Part shown: positions 1 through 7,109 of the stretch, piece by piece
How positions within the stretch are numbered: position 1 is the first letter of the stretch
How the letters are laid out: each line of letters begins with the position of its first letter
Assembly (NCBI GenBank): GCA_028288945.1
Contig: JAQGHH010000648.1
Span: forward strand, 1-14,564
Origin: Phycisphaerales bacterium
GTDB lineage: Bacteria > Planctomycetota > Phycisphaerae > Tepidisphaerales > Tepidisphaeraceae
DNA length: 14,564 nt
Reading direction: 5' to 3'
The notes under the pieces: model-generated
The model's input: only the letters and a program-made list of their open reading frames with translations
The model's database searches: none
Told to the model about the DNA's origin: nothing
Made by a program: the position numbers and the translations under genes

Positions 1-3000
1 CGGTAATCTGATAAGTGGCCGTCAGCGGAGAGCCGTTGCCGCCTGGATTCACGGAAACCAGCGCGGCCATTTGGTTGAATCCGTTGGGCCCGGTGACGCG
101 CAGGTCGTTGCCGTCGATGGTCGATCCGTCGACCCCGCTTCCGGCATCTGAATAGGTGACCGTGAATTGATACGTGGGGGCGGCCGCGGATGAGTTGATT
201 GCGGGCGCGGTCAGCACGGCTTTCGGCGGGATCGTATCGACCGTGATCGTCGTCGAGGCACTGTTGGCCGAGCGATTGCCCGCCAAGTCTTCTGCCCAGG
301 CGAAAATTGAGTGAGCGCCATCGGGCAACGGGCCTGCCTTCGCCAGATCCACCGCCACCGCCTGGGAATTCAGGCCCGAGGAGAGCACATCCATCCGGCC
401 GTCCTGGTTGAAGTCTCCGAACGCCACGACCTCGGGGGTACTTGGCGCACCGTAGCTGACAACGGGCCCGAAACTGCGGCCCCCCGTCCCGAAAACCACG
501 TCGATGTGACCGGAATCAACGAAAACCAGGTCGAGTTTGCCGTCACGATTGATGTCCCGCACGCTGAGGTCGTTCGATGGATAGGGCACGGGAATGCTGG
601 TGCCCGGCACGTTCCCACCCCACGCGATGGTGATGTTGGAACTCGTGACGTCGGACGAGTTCATCACTACGAAATCGGGCGAGCCGTCGCCGTCCATGTC
701 GGCGACGCCATACAGATGCGAGGAGTAACTTCCCAGTGACGAATAGCTCGGCGCTAAAAATGTGCCATCACCGCGACCGATCATCGTGATGGTGCCGTCG
801 CCGTTTGAGGTGGCTATGTCGGGGATTCCGTCTCCATTCAAATCGACCGCGTACGAGTCGTTTGGCGCAGCCGACGGGAGCATAACCAACGGCGATTGAA
901 ACGTGCCGTTCCCGTTACCCAGATAGATCGACATGTTGAGCCCCGAGACGGCCAGATCGGCCTTTCCGTCCCGGTTGAAGTCCGCCACCGTGATCCAGTT
1001 GTCGGAGCCCGAAATCGTCTGTGACAGACTGAGGCTGCCGTTGGCCTGGGTGAGGTAGATGTAGGTGGTGCTGTGTCCCCCGGCGAACGCCACGTCTGGG
1101 CGGCCGTCGCCGTTAAAATCGCCCACCGCCATCATCGTCACCGTGTCCCCGAGGGTTAGCGTCGCGCCGGCGCGGAAAGTGCCGTTGCCGTTGCCAAGCC
1201 GTACAAATACTGAGCTGCTGGTCCGGTTGCCGGCCAGGACGTCGGGGAACCCGTCGCCGTTGACGTCGGCGACCGCTAGGACGGCGATATCGCCGGTGGT
1301 CACGGAGCTAAGCACGGGATTGGCGAACGAGGTCGCCGGTGCGAACGCCACGCCAAAGGTCCCGGCCCCGCCTGCCGGGGTAGACAATCCCCCACCGTCC
1401 GCCCCGGAACCTTCGAGGTGGACGGCCCCGGGCTCCGTCGTGGTTACGTCGAATGTGGGCGTCGTGATGTTTGTGATATCGTCGCCGCCGGCACCGCTGT
1501 CGCTGGCGGGGTCCAGCAGCGGCACGGGCGGCGCGGCCGGGGCGACCGTATCGATCATCACGCTCAGGGCCGGCGAGTCGGGCGATTGAACGCCGCCGCT
1601 CGGGGTCATACGCCCGGTGATCGAATGCACGCCGTCGGCAAGAGTCGTGTGTGAATCCGTCGTAATCGTCGCACTGGTCGCAGCGGCAACAGCAGACCCT
1701 ATTAGAATGCCATCGGCGTAAATCCCTACGGTAGCGCCCGCTACGGTGTTGACCACCAGGAACTTCAGCGACTTGGCCACGGAACTGTTATTGAAATTAG
1801 TGTAGTTGTCGGAAGAGGACAGTCCCGAGTCGGTGGCCGCAAGGAGATCGGGCATCCCCAAGCCGGCGGCGGCGACGGTAATCATAGCAAGTGGGACAGA
1901 GGGAACATAATTGCCCGCAACGTCACGGACTTGTGACGGCTGGATCGTAATCGCGTAAGACCCATTGTCCGCTGCGTCCCAATTACCTCCGGGTGGGGTG
2001 ATTTGATAGGTCGCGATTCGCGGCGAGCCATTGGCCGCACTGCTGACCGATGCGAGGGATGCCAACTGGCTGAAACCGTTGGGGCCGGTCACCAGTATGT
2101 CGTTCCCGTCCAGGCTCGAAACGTCGGCGCCGAATGCATCGGAATACGCAACACTGAACGTATAGGAACTCCCACCGGCGGAAGTAACGTTTGCGGCCGA
2201 GGCCAGCGCCGTCGGCGCCGTGGTATCGATCGTCACCACGGTCGCGGGGCTCATTGGCGATTCATTTCCCGCGGCGTCGACCGTGGTGATTGTAAAAATC
2301 GACGGTCCGTCTGCCAGGGCAGCCGAGGTGTATGTCGAGCCAGACCCATAGGCACCACTTACAAGCACTCCGTTCCGATAGACGCGGTAATAGGGGACAC
2401 CGGCGACGTCGAATACGGGCTGGCTCACGTTGGTGAGCGCATCGGAATTGTTGGCACCGCTGTCGCTGGCGGCTTGTAGATGCGGCGCGGCTGGCGCCGT
2501 CGGAACTGTGGTCTTAATCGTGACCGACAAGGATGCGGAATTCGCCGATTGCGATGTACCCGCTCCGCTCTGCCTTGCCGTGATTGAATGCACACCGTCT
2601 GAAAGCGGCGTCGACCCGTCGGTGGTGAGCAGTATGGTTGCGCCTGTGGCGACGGTCGCGGCAATCGGCGCGCCGTCCGAATAGAGCGTGACCATAGAGC
2701 CGGCGACCGTCCCGGAAACAAGAAACTGCAAAGCTGTGGCGGGCGAAGCGTTGTTGAAGGCTGTGATGTTGTCGCCCGAAAAAATCCCCGAGTCATCGGC
2801 CGCCAGCAAGTCGGGTTGGCTGGGAGGCACCGGCTGAATTGGCGGCATTGCTATCGCTACGGCGAACCCGCCGACCGTCGCCGAAACCGCCCAATTACCG
2901 GACGTGTCGCGAACTTGCGCCGCCTGAAGCACGATCGAATACGAGGCGTTATCACTGGCGTCCCACATACCGCCGGGGGCCATGATGCGGTAAGTCGCCG

Positions 3001-3730
3001 TGCGCGGCGCGCCATTGGCGGCATTGTCCACGGAAATCAATGACGCACGCTGATTGAACCCGTTCGACGCCTTCACGCGCACGTCAAGACCATCTAGGCT
3101 CGCGAGGTCGATTGCCGCCGCGTCGGAGTAGGTCACCGTAAAGGTGTAATTCGTGGCGCCCGCGGCGCTGACGTTGGGGGCCATAGCCGATGCGGTCGGC
3201 GCGGTGGTATCGATGATCACCGCCAAAGGCACTGAGTCCGATGACTGCGCGCCACCGTAGGGGGTGCGGCGGCTGCTTATGGAGTGCATCCCGTCCGACA
3301 GCGCGGAGGAGCCGTCGGTGGTTACGACCGTGGTCGTGCCGGTGGCAAGCATAGATCCGATGGACGTCCCGTCGGCGTAGATGGCGACGACGTCCCCCGT
3401 GACAGTGCCCCCGACGGCGAACCGCATCGCCTTGGCGGGCGTGCCGTTATTGAAGTTCGTAACTGCGTCAGTGTTCAACGCTCCGGAGTCGCTCGCGGCC
3501 ACTAGAACCGGCTGCGAAGGCGCGGCCGCCACAACCGCGGGTCCCGTTGTGTGCGCGCCACCTGCCGGCAGCGCCGCTGCTATATTCGCGCCCCCAACAG
3601 GTCGCAAAGCCGCCGAGAGCAACACCCTGCGCTCCAGTTGTTCGACGCACGCACAGACGGCCCTCTGCAGGGCGGGGACGTGCTTGCCCACACGCCGGTG
3701 ACGCGACAGTGGATTTGAAAACTGCGACAT
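1..3730 (-). CDS. Giant LEPR-XLL-type surface protein with Ig-like repeats and a seven-motif FG-GAP propeller (3' end outside window)
   Basis: An uninterrupted frame of 1243 codons runs from ATG at 3730 off the left edge. The start is supported by AGGAGGA at 3735-3741, 4 bases upstream. Residues 32-39 read LERRVLLS, matching the LEPR-XLL signature found near the N-terminus of very large planctomycete exported proteins; no classical signal peptide is visible. Then come alternating repeats of about 105 residues. Type A contains 'DSG', 'NFNN', 'TTDG' and 'DGxHSI' and ends 'IDTTAP'. Type B contains 'SYSDA/TYSDA', 'NGFxQ', 'ATYxI', 'PGGxWDA' and 'QVRD'. About residues 790-1118 hold seven FG-GAP/VCBS calcium motifs: DVNGDGFPD, DFNGDGRPD, DFNRDGKAD, DLNGDGIPD, DMDGDGSPD, DINRDGKLD, DFNQDGRMD. 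By family, a role in adhesion or surface structure is likely; its ligand is unknown. A weak promoter-like pair (TTGCAA 3883-3888, TACGCT 3860-3865 on the minus strand, 17 bases apart) lies upstream. Confidence 0.9.
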   Translation of the reverse strand, partial: MSQFSNPLSRHRRVGKHVPALQRAVCACVEQLERRVLLSAALRPVGGANIAAALPAGGAHTTGPAVVAAAPSQPVLVAASDSGALNTDAVTNFNNGTPAKAMRFAVGGTVTGDVVAIYADGTSIGSMLATGTTTVVTTDGSSALSDGMHSISSRRTPYGGAQSSDSVPLAVIIDTTAPTASAMAPNVSAAGATNYTFTVTYSDAAAIDLASLDGLDVRVKASNGFNQRASLISVDNAANGAPRTATYRIMAPGGMWDASDNASYSIVLQAAQVRDTSGNWAVSATVGGFAVAIAMPPIQPVPPSQPDLLAADDSGIFSGDNITAFNNASPATALQFLVSGTVAGSMVTLYSDGAPIAATVATGATILLTTDGSTPLSDGVHSITARQSGAGTSQSANSASLSVTIKTTVPTAPAAPHLQAASDSGANNSDALTNVSQPVFDVAGVPYYRVYRNGVLVSGAYGSGSTYTSAALADGPSIFTITTVDAAGNESPMSPATVVTIDTTAPTALASAANVTSAGGSSYTFSVAYSDAFGADVSSLDGNDILVTGPNGFSQLASLASVSSAANGSPRIATYQITPPGGNWDAADNGSYAITIQPSQVRDVAGNYVPSVPLAMITVAAAGLGMPDLLAATDSGLSSSDNYTNFNNSSVAKSLKFLVVNTVAGATVGIYADGILIGSAVAAATSATITTDSHTTLADGVHSITGRMTPSGGVQSPDSPALSVMIDTVAPAAPPVPLLDPASDSGAGGDDITNITTPTFDVTTTEPGAVHLEGSGADGGGLSTPAGGAGTFGVAFAPATSFANPVLSSVTTGDIAVLAVADVNGDGFPDVLAGNRTSSSVFVRLGNGNGTFRAGATLTLGDTVTMMAVGDFNGDGRPDVAFAGGHSTTYIYLTQANGSLSLSQTISGSDNWITVADFNRDGKADLAVSGLNMSIYLGNGNGTFQSPLVMLPSAAPNDSYAVDLNGDGIPDIATSNGDGTITMIGRGDGTFLAPSYSSLGSYSSHLYGVADMDGDGSPDFVVMNSSDVTSSNITIAWGGNVPGTSIPVPYPSNDLSVRDINRDGKLDLVFVDSGHIDVVFGTGGRSFGPVVSYGAPSTPEVVAFGDFNQDGRMDVLSSGLNSQAVAVDLAKAGPLPDGAHSIFAWAEDLAGNRSANSASTTITVDTIPPKAVLTAPAINSSAAAPTYQFTVTYSDAGSGVDGSTIDGNDLRVTGPNGFNQMAALVSVNPGGNGSPLTATYQIT
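1544..2502 (-). repeat. Further Ig-like, B and A repeats of the giant surface protein
   Basis: Here lie an Ig-like module of another type (about 2215-2502; 'PVFDV', 'YRVYRNGVLVSG', 'DAAGNESPMSPA', 'TIDTTAP'), type B copy 2 (about 1862-2214; 'NGFSQLASLASV', 'PGGNWDAADNGSY', 'QVRDVAGN') and type A copy 3 (about 1544-1858; 'NFNNSSVAKSLKFLV', 'LADGVHSITGRMT'). A final, partial type B copy occupies about 2-232 with 'NGFNQMAALVSV' and 'LTATYQIT', then leaves the window. Confidence 0.65.
2503..3515 (-). repeat. Protein-level A/B/A repeats of the giant surface protein
   Basis: This stretch encodes type A copy 1 (about 3197-3515), type B copy 1 (about 2876-3196) and type A copy 2 (about 2503-2818). 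Type A copies share 'DSG..N.D..T.FNN', an 'xYxDGxxIGS'-like strand, 'TTDGS..LSDG.HSI' and a threonine/proline-rich end. Type B copies share 'NGFNQRASLISV', 'ANGxPRxATY' and 'WDASDNxSY'. They look like bacterial Ig-like beta-sandwich units. The similarity is at protein level; I did not see long identical DNA runs, so the duplications are old or diversified. Confidence 0.7.
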
Positions 3731-4329
3731 GGATTCCTCCTGCCGGTCCCGCCGGCCCGTTTATCGGTCCGCCTGCAATGAGGGAAGCAAAGTGTCGCGA
3801 CGGTATTCTCCGTGGAAAAGTTGGACCCGCCCGCCGCCGCACCCCATTTGATTGCAGGTAGCGTAGTCTTTTCCGTGGGTACTTGCAAACAATACCCGGC
3901 AATCGACTATTCCACGGGTGTAGCGCTCCGGCCGGGTACGTCCGTCACAAAATGCCGGTAGGCGGGCTGCAATGGCCTCGTCCGCCGGGTCGTACCCTGA
4001 AAAAGAACCATACCCCTATTCCACATTGCATTAGGCATCGAGTCGCGTGAATACGAGTCTCTGACTCACCCCACCCGTTAATGCGTAAAGCAATCGTGGT
4101 TCACCCCAGGAATTGTCCTTCCGCAGCAAATCAGCGCGGAGGTCATACTGCTTTCAGACTTTTTTGCGTTGACCGCCTTTCGCCGGGGTTCGCAAGTGCC
4201 AGCAGGAGCAGGGCCTTGCCGAAGTTGTTGCTGAACGGGAGGTAGACCGTCACACCCTAAGCTCGTGCGCATAGGTCGCCAACGCCGCGGAGAACGCGAT
4301 ATTTAAATCCGGGAAGGTAGAACGCCAGC
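3731..4329. other. Intergenic stretch, no gene recognised
   Basis: About 600 bases between the divergent starts at 3730 (-) and 4330 (+). Short open frames exist on both strands, but none has a plausible composition or a recognisable motif. The left part holds the ribosome binding site and possible promoter of the giant surface protein. The right part ends with GGAAGG at 4312-4317 ahead of the ATG at 4330. No clear hairpin terminator, tRNA or repeat array was seen. Confidence 0.6.
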
Positions 4330-4965
4330 ATGATCCGCCGCCTCTCCGCCGTCCTGTCCGCACTGTTGCTGCTGCTATGCGCAGCGACAGTACTGCTCTG
4401 GGTGTTGGCCTATTGGGGACAGTATGTGGTCCAAGTAGTGATCCTCCGGCCGCAGCCCGGCAATGCGGCATGGCAGAACGTCCTAGACAAACAGGAAACG
4501 TTGTACCAAGTAGAAAGCGTTCGCCCAGGCTTCTTGTTCCGGTACTTCGAAGGACCCATGAAAGCTGAAAGCATGGAACGCGCGGGCGATGTCCCGTCAC
4601 GGGATCGTAGATCGTGTGAGTCGAGTGGACCAGCATCGCAGCCCCCCCGCTGGCCCATACCGTGGAGGGTCTGCGTGAAGCTGCCATCATCGTACACGGT
4701 GAACGCCACGCGGCACATCGGGCGGTCCAAGTGGATCGCGCGCCGGGCCGGTCCAATGCAACCGCGGACTCGGCGGGCTTCTCAAGTCCTTTTACCGCAA
4801 AGCGGAATAAACCCACGCCCCACCTCGCCCACCCCACTTCGCCGCACGTCGACGCCACGGCTCGGCGGAGACGATCCCTCATTCACTTGTCAAACAGCTG
4901 CGACCTTCAACCGACTCGGATGTTCGGTTCCGGCCGGACCAACTGACCTCGGCCAGATCCTTTGA
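4330..4965 (+). CDS. Membrane-anchored protein, probably degenerate after about residue 80
   Basis: The N-terminus MIRRLSAVLSALLLLLCAAT followed by VLLWVLAYWG is one strong transmembrane segment. It resembles a common family of small planctomycete membrane proteins that start with a basic stretch, 'LSALSLLLC' and 'LWVRSY', and often end in a CGYDLRATP zinc ribbon. Residues 1-78 look like real protein. From about residue 80 the composition turns to Arg/Pro/Ser-rich sequence without hydrophobic strands, and no zinc ribbon follows. This suggests a frameshift or a recombination break near 4560-4570. The upstream GGAAGG at 4312-4317 lies rather far from the start. Function unknown. I am fairly sure of the N-terminal anchor and unsure that the full 211 residues are a working protein. 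Confidence 0.45.
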   Translation: MIRRLSAVLSALLLLLCAATVLLWVLAYWGQYVVQVVILRPQPGNAAWQNVLDKQETLYQVESVRPGFLFRYFEGPMKAESMERAGDVPSRDRRSCESSGPASQPPRWPIPWRVCVKLPSSYTVNATRHIGRSKWIARRAGPMQPRTRRASQVLLPQSGINPRPTSPTPLRRTSTPRLGGDDPSFTCQTAATFNRLGCSVPAGPTDLGQIL

Positions 4966-4980
4966 ACATACGTCGATCAA

Positions 4981-5322
4981 TTATTCTGGCGTTACACTCC
5001 TTGGGGTCAGATCCGTAGCACCATGCTGTCGGAGAACCGCCACGACTTGCTTCATCAATCGGTCTGCCGCGAGAACCTTCCGCCAAGGCGAGATGGGTTG
5101 GAATATCACGACGAAGCCACACGGGCTAAGCTCCTGGTCTCGCTGGACACTCACTCGAATGACCCCATTCTGCGGCGATCTGCAGGTCAGTATTGTAATG
5201 AAACCGCGTCGAGCATCGTTCTCCTCGACAGGTTGAGCGCTTACCACGATCCCATTGCCTGCCAAGATTCTCGGCAGTTCAGACAGCATGTGGTCGGGAA
5301 TACAGACGGCGGGCAGTCCCAT
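4981..5322 (-). CDS. Small protein of unknown function, candidate partner (immunity-like) of the upstream tail
   Basis: The 113-residue frame begins MGLPAVCIPDHMLSELPRIL. A strong Shine-Dalgarno GGAGG (5331-5335, 8 bases before the ATG) supports the start. It has alternating hydrophobic strands ('GFITILTC', 'GVIRVSVQRD', 'GFVVIFQPI') and a likely C-terminal helix ('ADRLMKQVVAVLRQHGA'), consistent with a compact alpha/beta cytosolic protein. There is no signal peptide and I recognise no named family. The ATG lies one base after the TAA of the upstream open frame, so the two are almost certainly co-transcribed and translationally coupled. A small soluble gene placed directly behind a large protein's C-terminus is typical of immunity genes of polymorphic toxins; that role is inference from layout only. 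Confidence 0.65.
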   Translation of the reverse strand: MGLPAVCIPDHMLSELPRILAGNGIVVSAQPVEENDARRGFITILTCRSPQNGVIRVSVQRDQELSPCGFVVIFQPISPWRKVLAADRLMKQVVAVLRQHGATDLTPRSVTPE

Positions 5323-5323
5323 G

Positions 5324-5812
5324 TTACCATCCTCCCCAGCCGCGGAAGAAGGCTCGAAGAGCAGCCGTCACACAGCTATATGCGTATCCTCCTGCTGCGG
5401 TGCCAACTACTACCGCTTCGGGTAAAAGCACCGGGATGCCGGTAATTACCGCACCTCCAATCTGGCCGCTCGCTATGTTAACAATCGTCATGCCGCCTAG
5501 TCCAGAAGTTCCAGTGCCTAGGACCGCCGACTCCCAAGTTCCCGCTACCCCGTACTCTACATGGATGAAGAAGGGAGCGGCACCTTTGGATATTGCAACG
5601 TCCATTGTGCTGCCACTGAGAGCGCCCCATGTCCGTACTGCGGCAGCCGCATAGAGTAGTCCGGTGCCCGCCCAAGCGAAGCCGTTGGCCGTCTGGCGAT
5701 AGGCATGAGAAGCGAGGCCGGGTAGGCGGGGAAAACCGGCGCGGAAAACAGGTCCACCCCCTGGCCCTGGATTGGATGCCGATGCGAATCGGTCCGATCC
5801 GGAGAAATGCTA
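5324..5812 (-). pseudogene. C-terminal tail of a larger, truncated protein (possibly Rhs/polymorphic-toxin-like)
   Basis: The frame is open from a TAG at 5810-5812 to the TAA at 5324-5326, about 161 codons. The only ATG is at 5605, without a good ribosome binding site, so the 5' part appears lost. It reads as real protein: Gly/Ala-rich and hydrophobic, with 'AISKGAAPFFIHVEYGV', 'GTWESAVLGTG', 'GQIGGAVITGIPVLLPEAVV' and the ending 'SCVTAALRAFFRGWGGW'. The frame breaks exactly where istA begins (5807, opposite strand), which suggests that insertion of the IS21 copy cut the gene. The Cys-containing tail together with the tightly coupled small downstream gene recalls Rhs-type toxin tails, but no Rhs core motif (such as DPxG) is present here, so the assignment is tentative. 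Confidence 0.45.
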
Positions 5813-6840
5813 CACGTGGACCATTATTTGCAAATTCGGCTTCTCCATCGCGACGGATTGAGCATCCGGCAGATCGCCAAGCGTCTGGGGCACAGCCGGG
5901 ACACGGTGAAGAAGGCGCTGGTGCAGGCAACGCCGTTGCCGTACACGCGCACGGCACCGGCTTCGTGCCCGAAGCTCGGCGCGTTTATCGGACAGATCGA
6001 GCAGATTCTGGCCGAGGACCAATCGGCCCCGCGCAAGCAGCGGCACACCGCGATGAGGATCTATCAGCGTCTGCGCGATGAGCATGGCTATCTGGGCCAG
6101 TACGATCAGGTCCGCCGATTCGTGAAGGCGCGGCGCAGGAAGGAGCGGGAGACGCACTTGCTGCTGGACCATCCGCCGGGCGGACGGGTGGAATGCGACT
6201 TCGGGCATATTCACGTGGATTTTCCCGACGGGCGCCGGCCGGTGCCGGTATTGCCGGCGGTCTGGTCGTATAGCCATTATCCGTTTGCCATTGCGCTGCC
6301 GGATGAGACCTGCGGGTCGATCCTGCACGGGATGGTCTGCGCCCTGGAGTTCTTCGATTGCGTGCCGGCGGAACTGTGGTGGGACAATCCCGCGACCGTG
6401 GCCAGGTCGATCCTGCGCGGGCGCGACCGGCAGCTCAACCATTGCGGAAGTCTGGCCAGCCATCATCGTTTTGCGCCAATGTTCTGCATGCCGACGCTTG
6501 GACAGGAAAAAAGCGACGTCGAGCGGACGGTCTTCGCGTTGGAACGGCGGTTCGCCACGCCGGTGCCGCGGGTGTCGGACGTGGACGCGCTGAACCGTCA
6601 TCTGCTGAGTTGCTGCTTGAGGGAGCGGGATCGCACGGTCAGCGGGCGAAGCAAGACGATCGGCGAGATGTTCCAGGAGGAGCAAACCCGCGCCGCGGAA
6701 CTGCCCAAGTGTCCGTTCGACGCGTGCATTCAATCCATCCGCCAGGCGGACAAGTATCAGACCGTGCGGTTCGAGGAGGTGCGCTGCAGCGTGCCGCGTC
6801 CGGTGGCGTTCGAGCCGGTGACGGTCATCGCCGCTTCGAG
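5807..6840 (+). mobile_element. Remnant of an IS21-family insertion sequence
   Basis: Only the istA part of a normally two-gene element (istA-istB, about 2.5 kb) is present. The left end should lie upstream of 5807, but I could not identify a terminal inverted repeat ending in TG. The right end is missing: IstA-like coding stops near 6840 and the next DNA is planctomycete zinc-ribbon coding sequence on the other strand. The left flank carries an interrupted open frame on the minus strand. A partial element with both neighbours broken fits an old insertion followed by deletion. Confidence 0.65.
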
Positions 6841-7027
6841 CTTGGGGACTTCATCGGGTCGGATGGGGTACAGGTCGCAATGCAGTCGATTAGGGGCCGC
6901 GTTCGCCTTCACGCGGGGGATTGTCCGCGCGGGGGACGCGTGGGCAAGCCGGTCCGGTCGGGACGCTTCCGCACTCAGGACAACGCTCGGGCGTGGCGCG
7001 CAGGTCGTAGGCGCATTTCCCGCTTGA
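5807..7027 (+). CDS. istA: IS21-family transposase IstA, 3'-truncated
   Basis: The N-terminal helix-turn-helix is clear (residues 1-40: 'DGLSIRQIAKRLGHSRDTVKKAL'-type, typical of IS21 IstA). The integrase core shows the DDE triad: D131 in ECDFG, D193 in WWDNP and E239 in KSDVER. IstA binds the transposon ends and cuts and joins DNA. Homology-like sequence continues to about residue 343 ('RCSVPRPVAFEPVTV', the usual start of the C-terminal beta domain). After that (about 6836) the protein turns to unrelated low-complexity sequence that lies antisense to a zinc-ribbon relic. The reading frame therefore ends by accident at 7027. No istB (AAA+ helper ATPase) follows, so the element should be unable to move by itself. 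GGAG at 5801-5804 sits unusually close to the ATG. Confidence 0.85.
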   Translation: MLHVDHYLQIRLLHRDGLSIRQIAKRLGHSRDTVKKALVQATPLPYTRTAPASCPKLGAFIGQIEQILAEDQSAPRKQRHTAMRIYQRLRDEHGYLGQYDQVRRFVKARRRKERETHLLLDHPPGGRVECDFGHIHVDFPDGRRPVPVLPAVWSYSHYPFAIALPDETCGSILHGMVCALEFFDCVPAELWWDNPATVARSILRGRDRQLNHCGSLASHHRFAPMFCMPTLGQEKSDVERTVFALERRFATPVPRVSDVDALNRHLLSCCLRERDRTVSGRSKTIGEMFQEEQTRAAELPKCPFDACIQSIRQADKYQTVRFEEVRCSVPRPVAFEPVTVIAASSLGTSSGRMGYRSQCSRLGAAFAFTRGIVRAGDAWASRSGRDASALRTTLGRGAQVVGAFPA

Positions 7028-7030
7028 ACG
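6890..7030 (-). pseudogene. Relic of a planctomycete zinc-ribbon tail (CAYDLRATPERCPECG)
   Basis: On the minus strand the frame reads SSGKCAYDLRATPERCPECG then SVP, ending in a TAA at 6890-6892. It closely matches the intact motif at 10842-10898 (CSQCGYDLRATPERCPECG then TVP). In this copy the first cysteine of the expected CxxC is replaced by serine, leaving three of four zinc ligands. A stop codon lies upstream at about 7046 and there is no start codon, so it is the detached C-terminus of a lost gene. The DNA abuts the truncated end of istA. Confidence 0.6.
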
Positions 7031-7109
7031 GCGTGACCACCGCGGCCGGGCGGTTGCTTCCGCTCACATCAACGTTTCATTTCGCACCCCGCGCGAAGGT
7101 CAGCGTCCC

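Noticed and set aside
311..2796. Several plus- and minus-strand open frames of 75-175 codons inside the giant gene
   Set aside because: All are out-of-frame shadows of the continuous minus-strand repeat protein, which has no stop from 3730 to 2.
3860..3888. Promoter-like TTGCAA-17-TACGCT upstream of the giant gene (minus strand)
   Set aside because: The -10 element matches the sigma-70 consensus at only three of six positions; too weak to call as a feature.
4250..4882. 210-codon open frame on the minus strand opposite the membrane-anchor ORF
   Set aside because: It is Arg/Ser/Trp-rich with no domain or ribosome binding site. The plus-strand N-terminus with its membrane helix is the better reading, although neither is convincing beyond 4570.
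5810..6733. 307-codon open frame on the minus strand
   Set aside because: It lies antisense to istA, whose HTH and DDE motifs are unmistakable.
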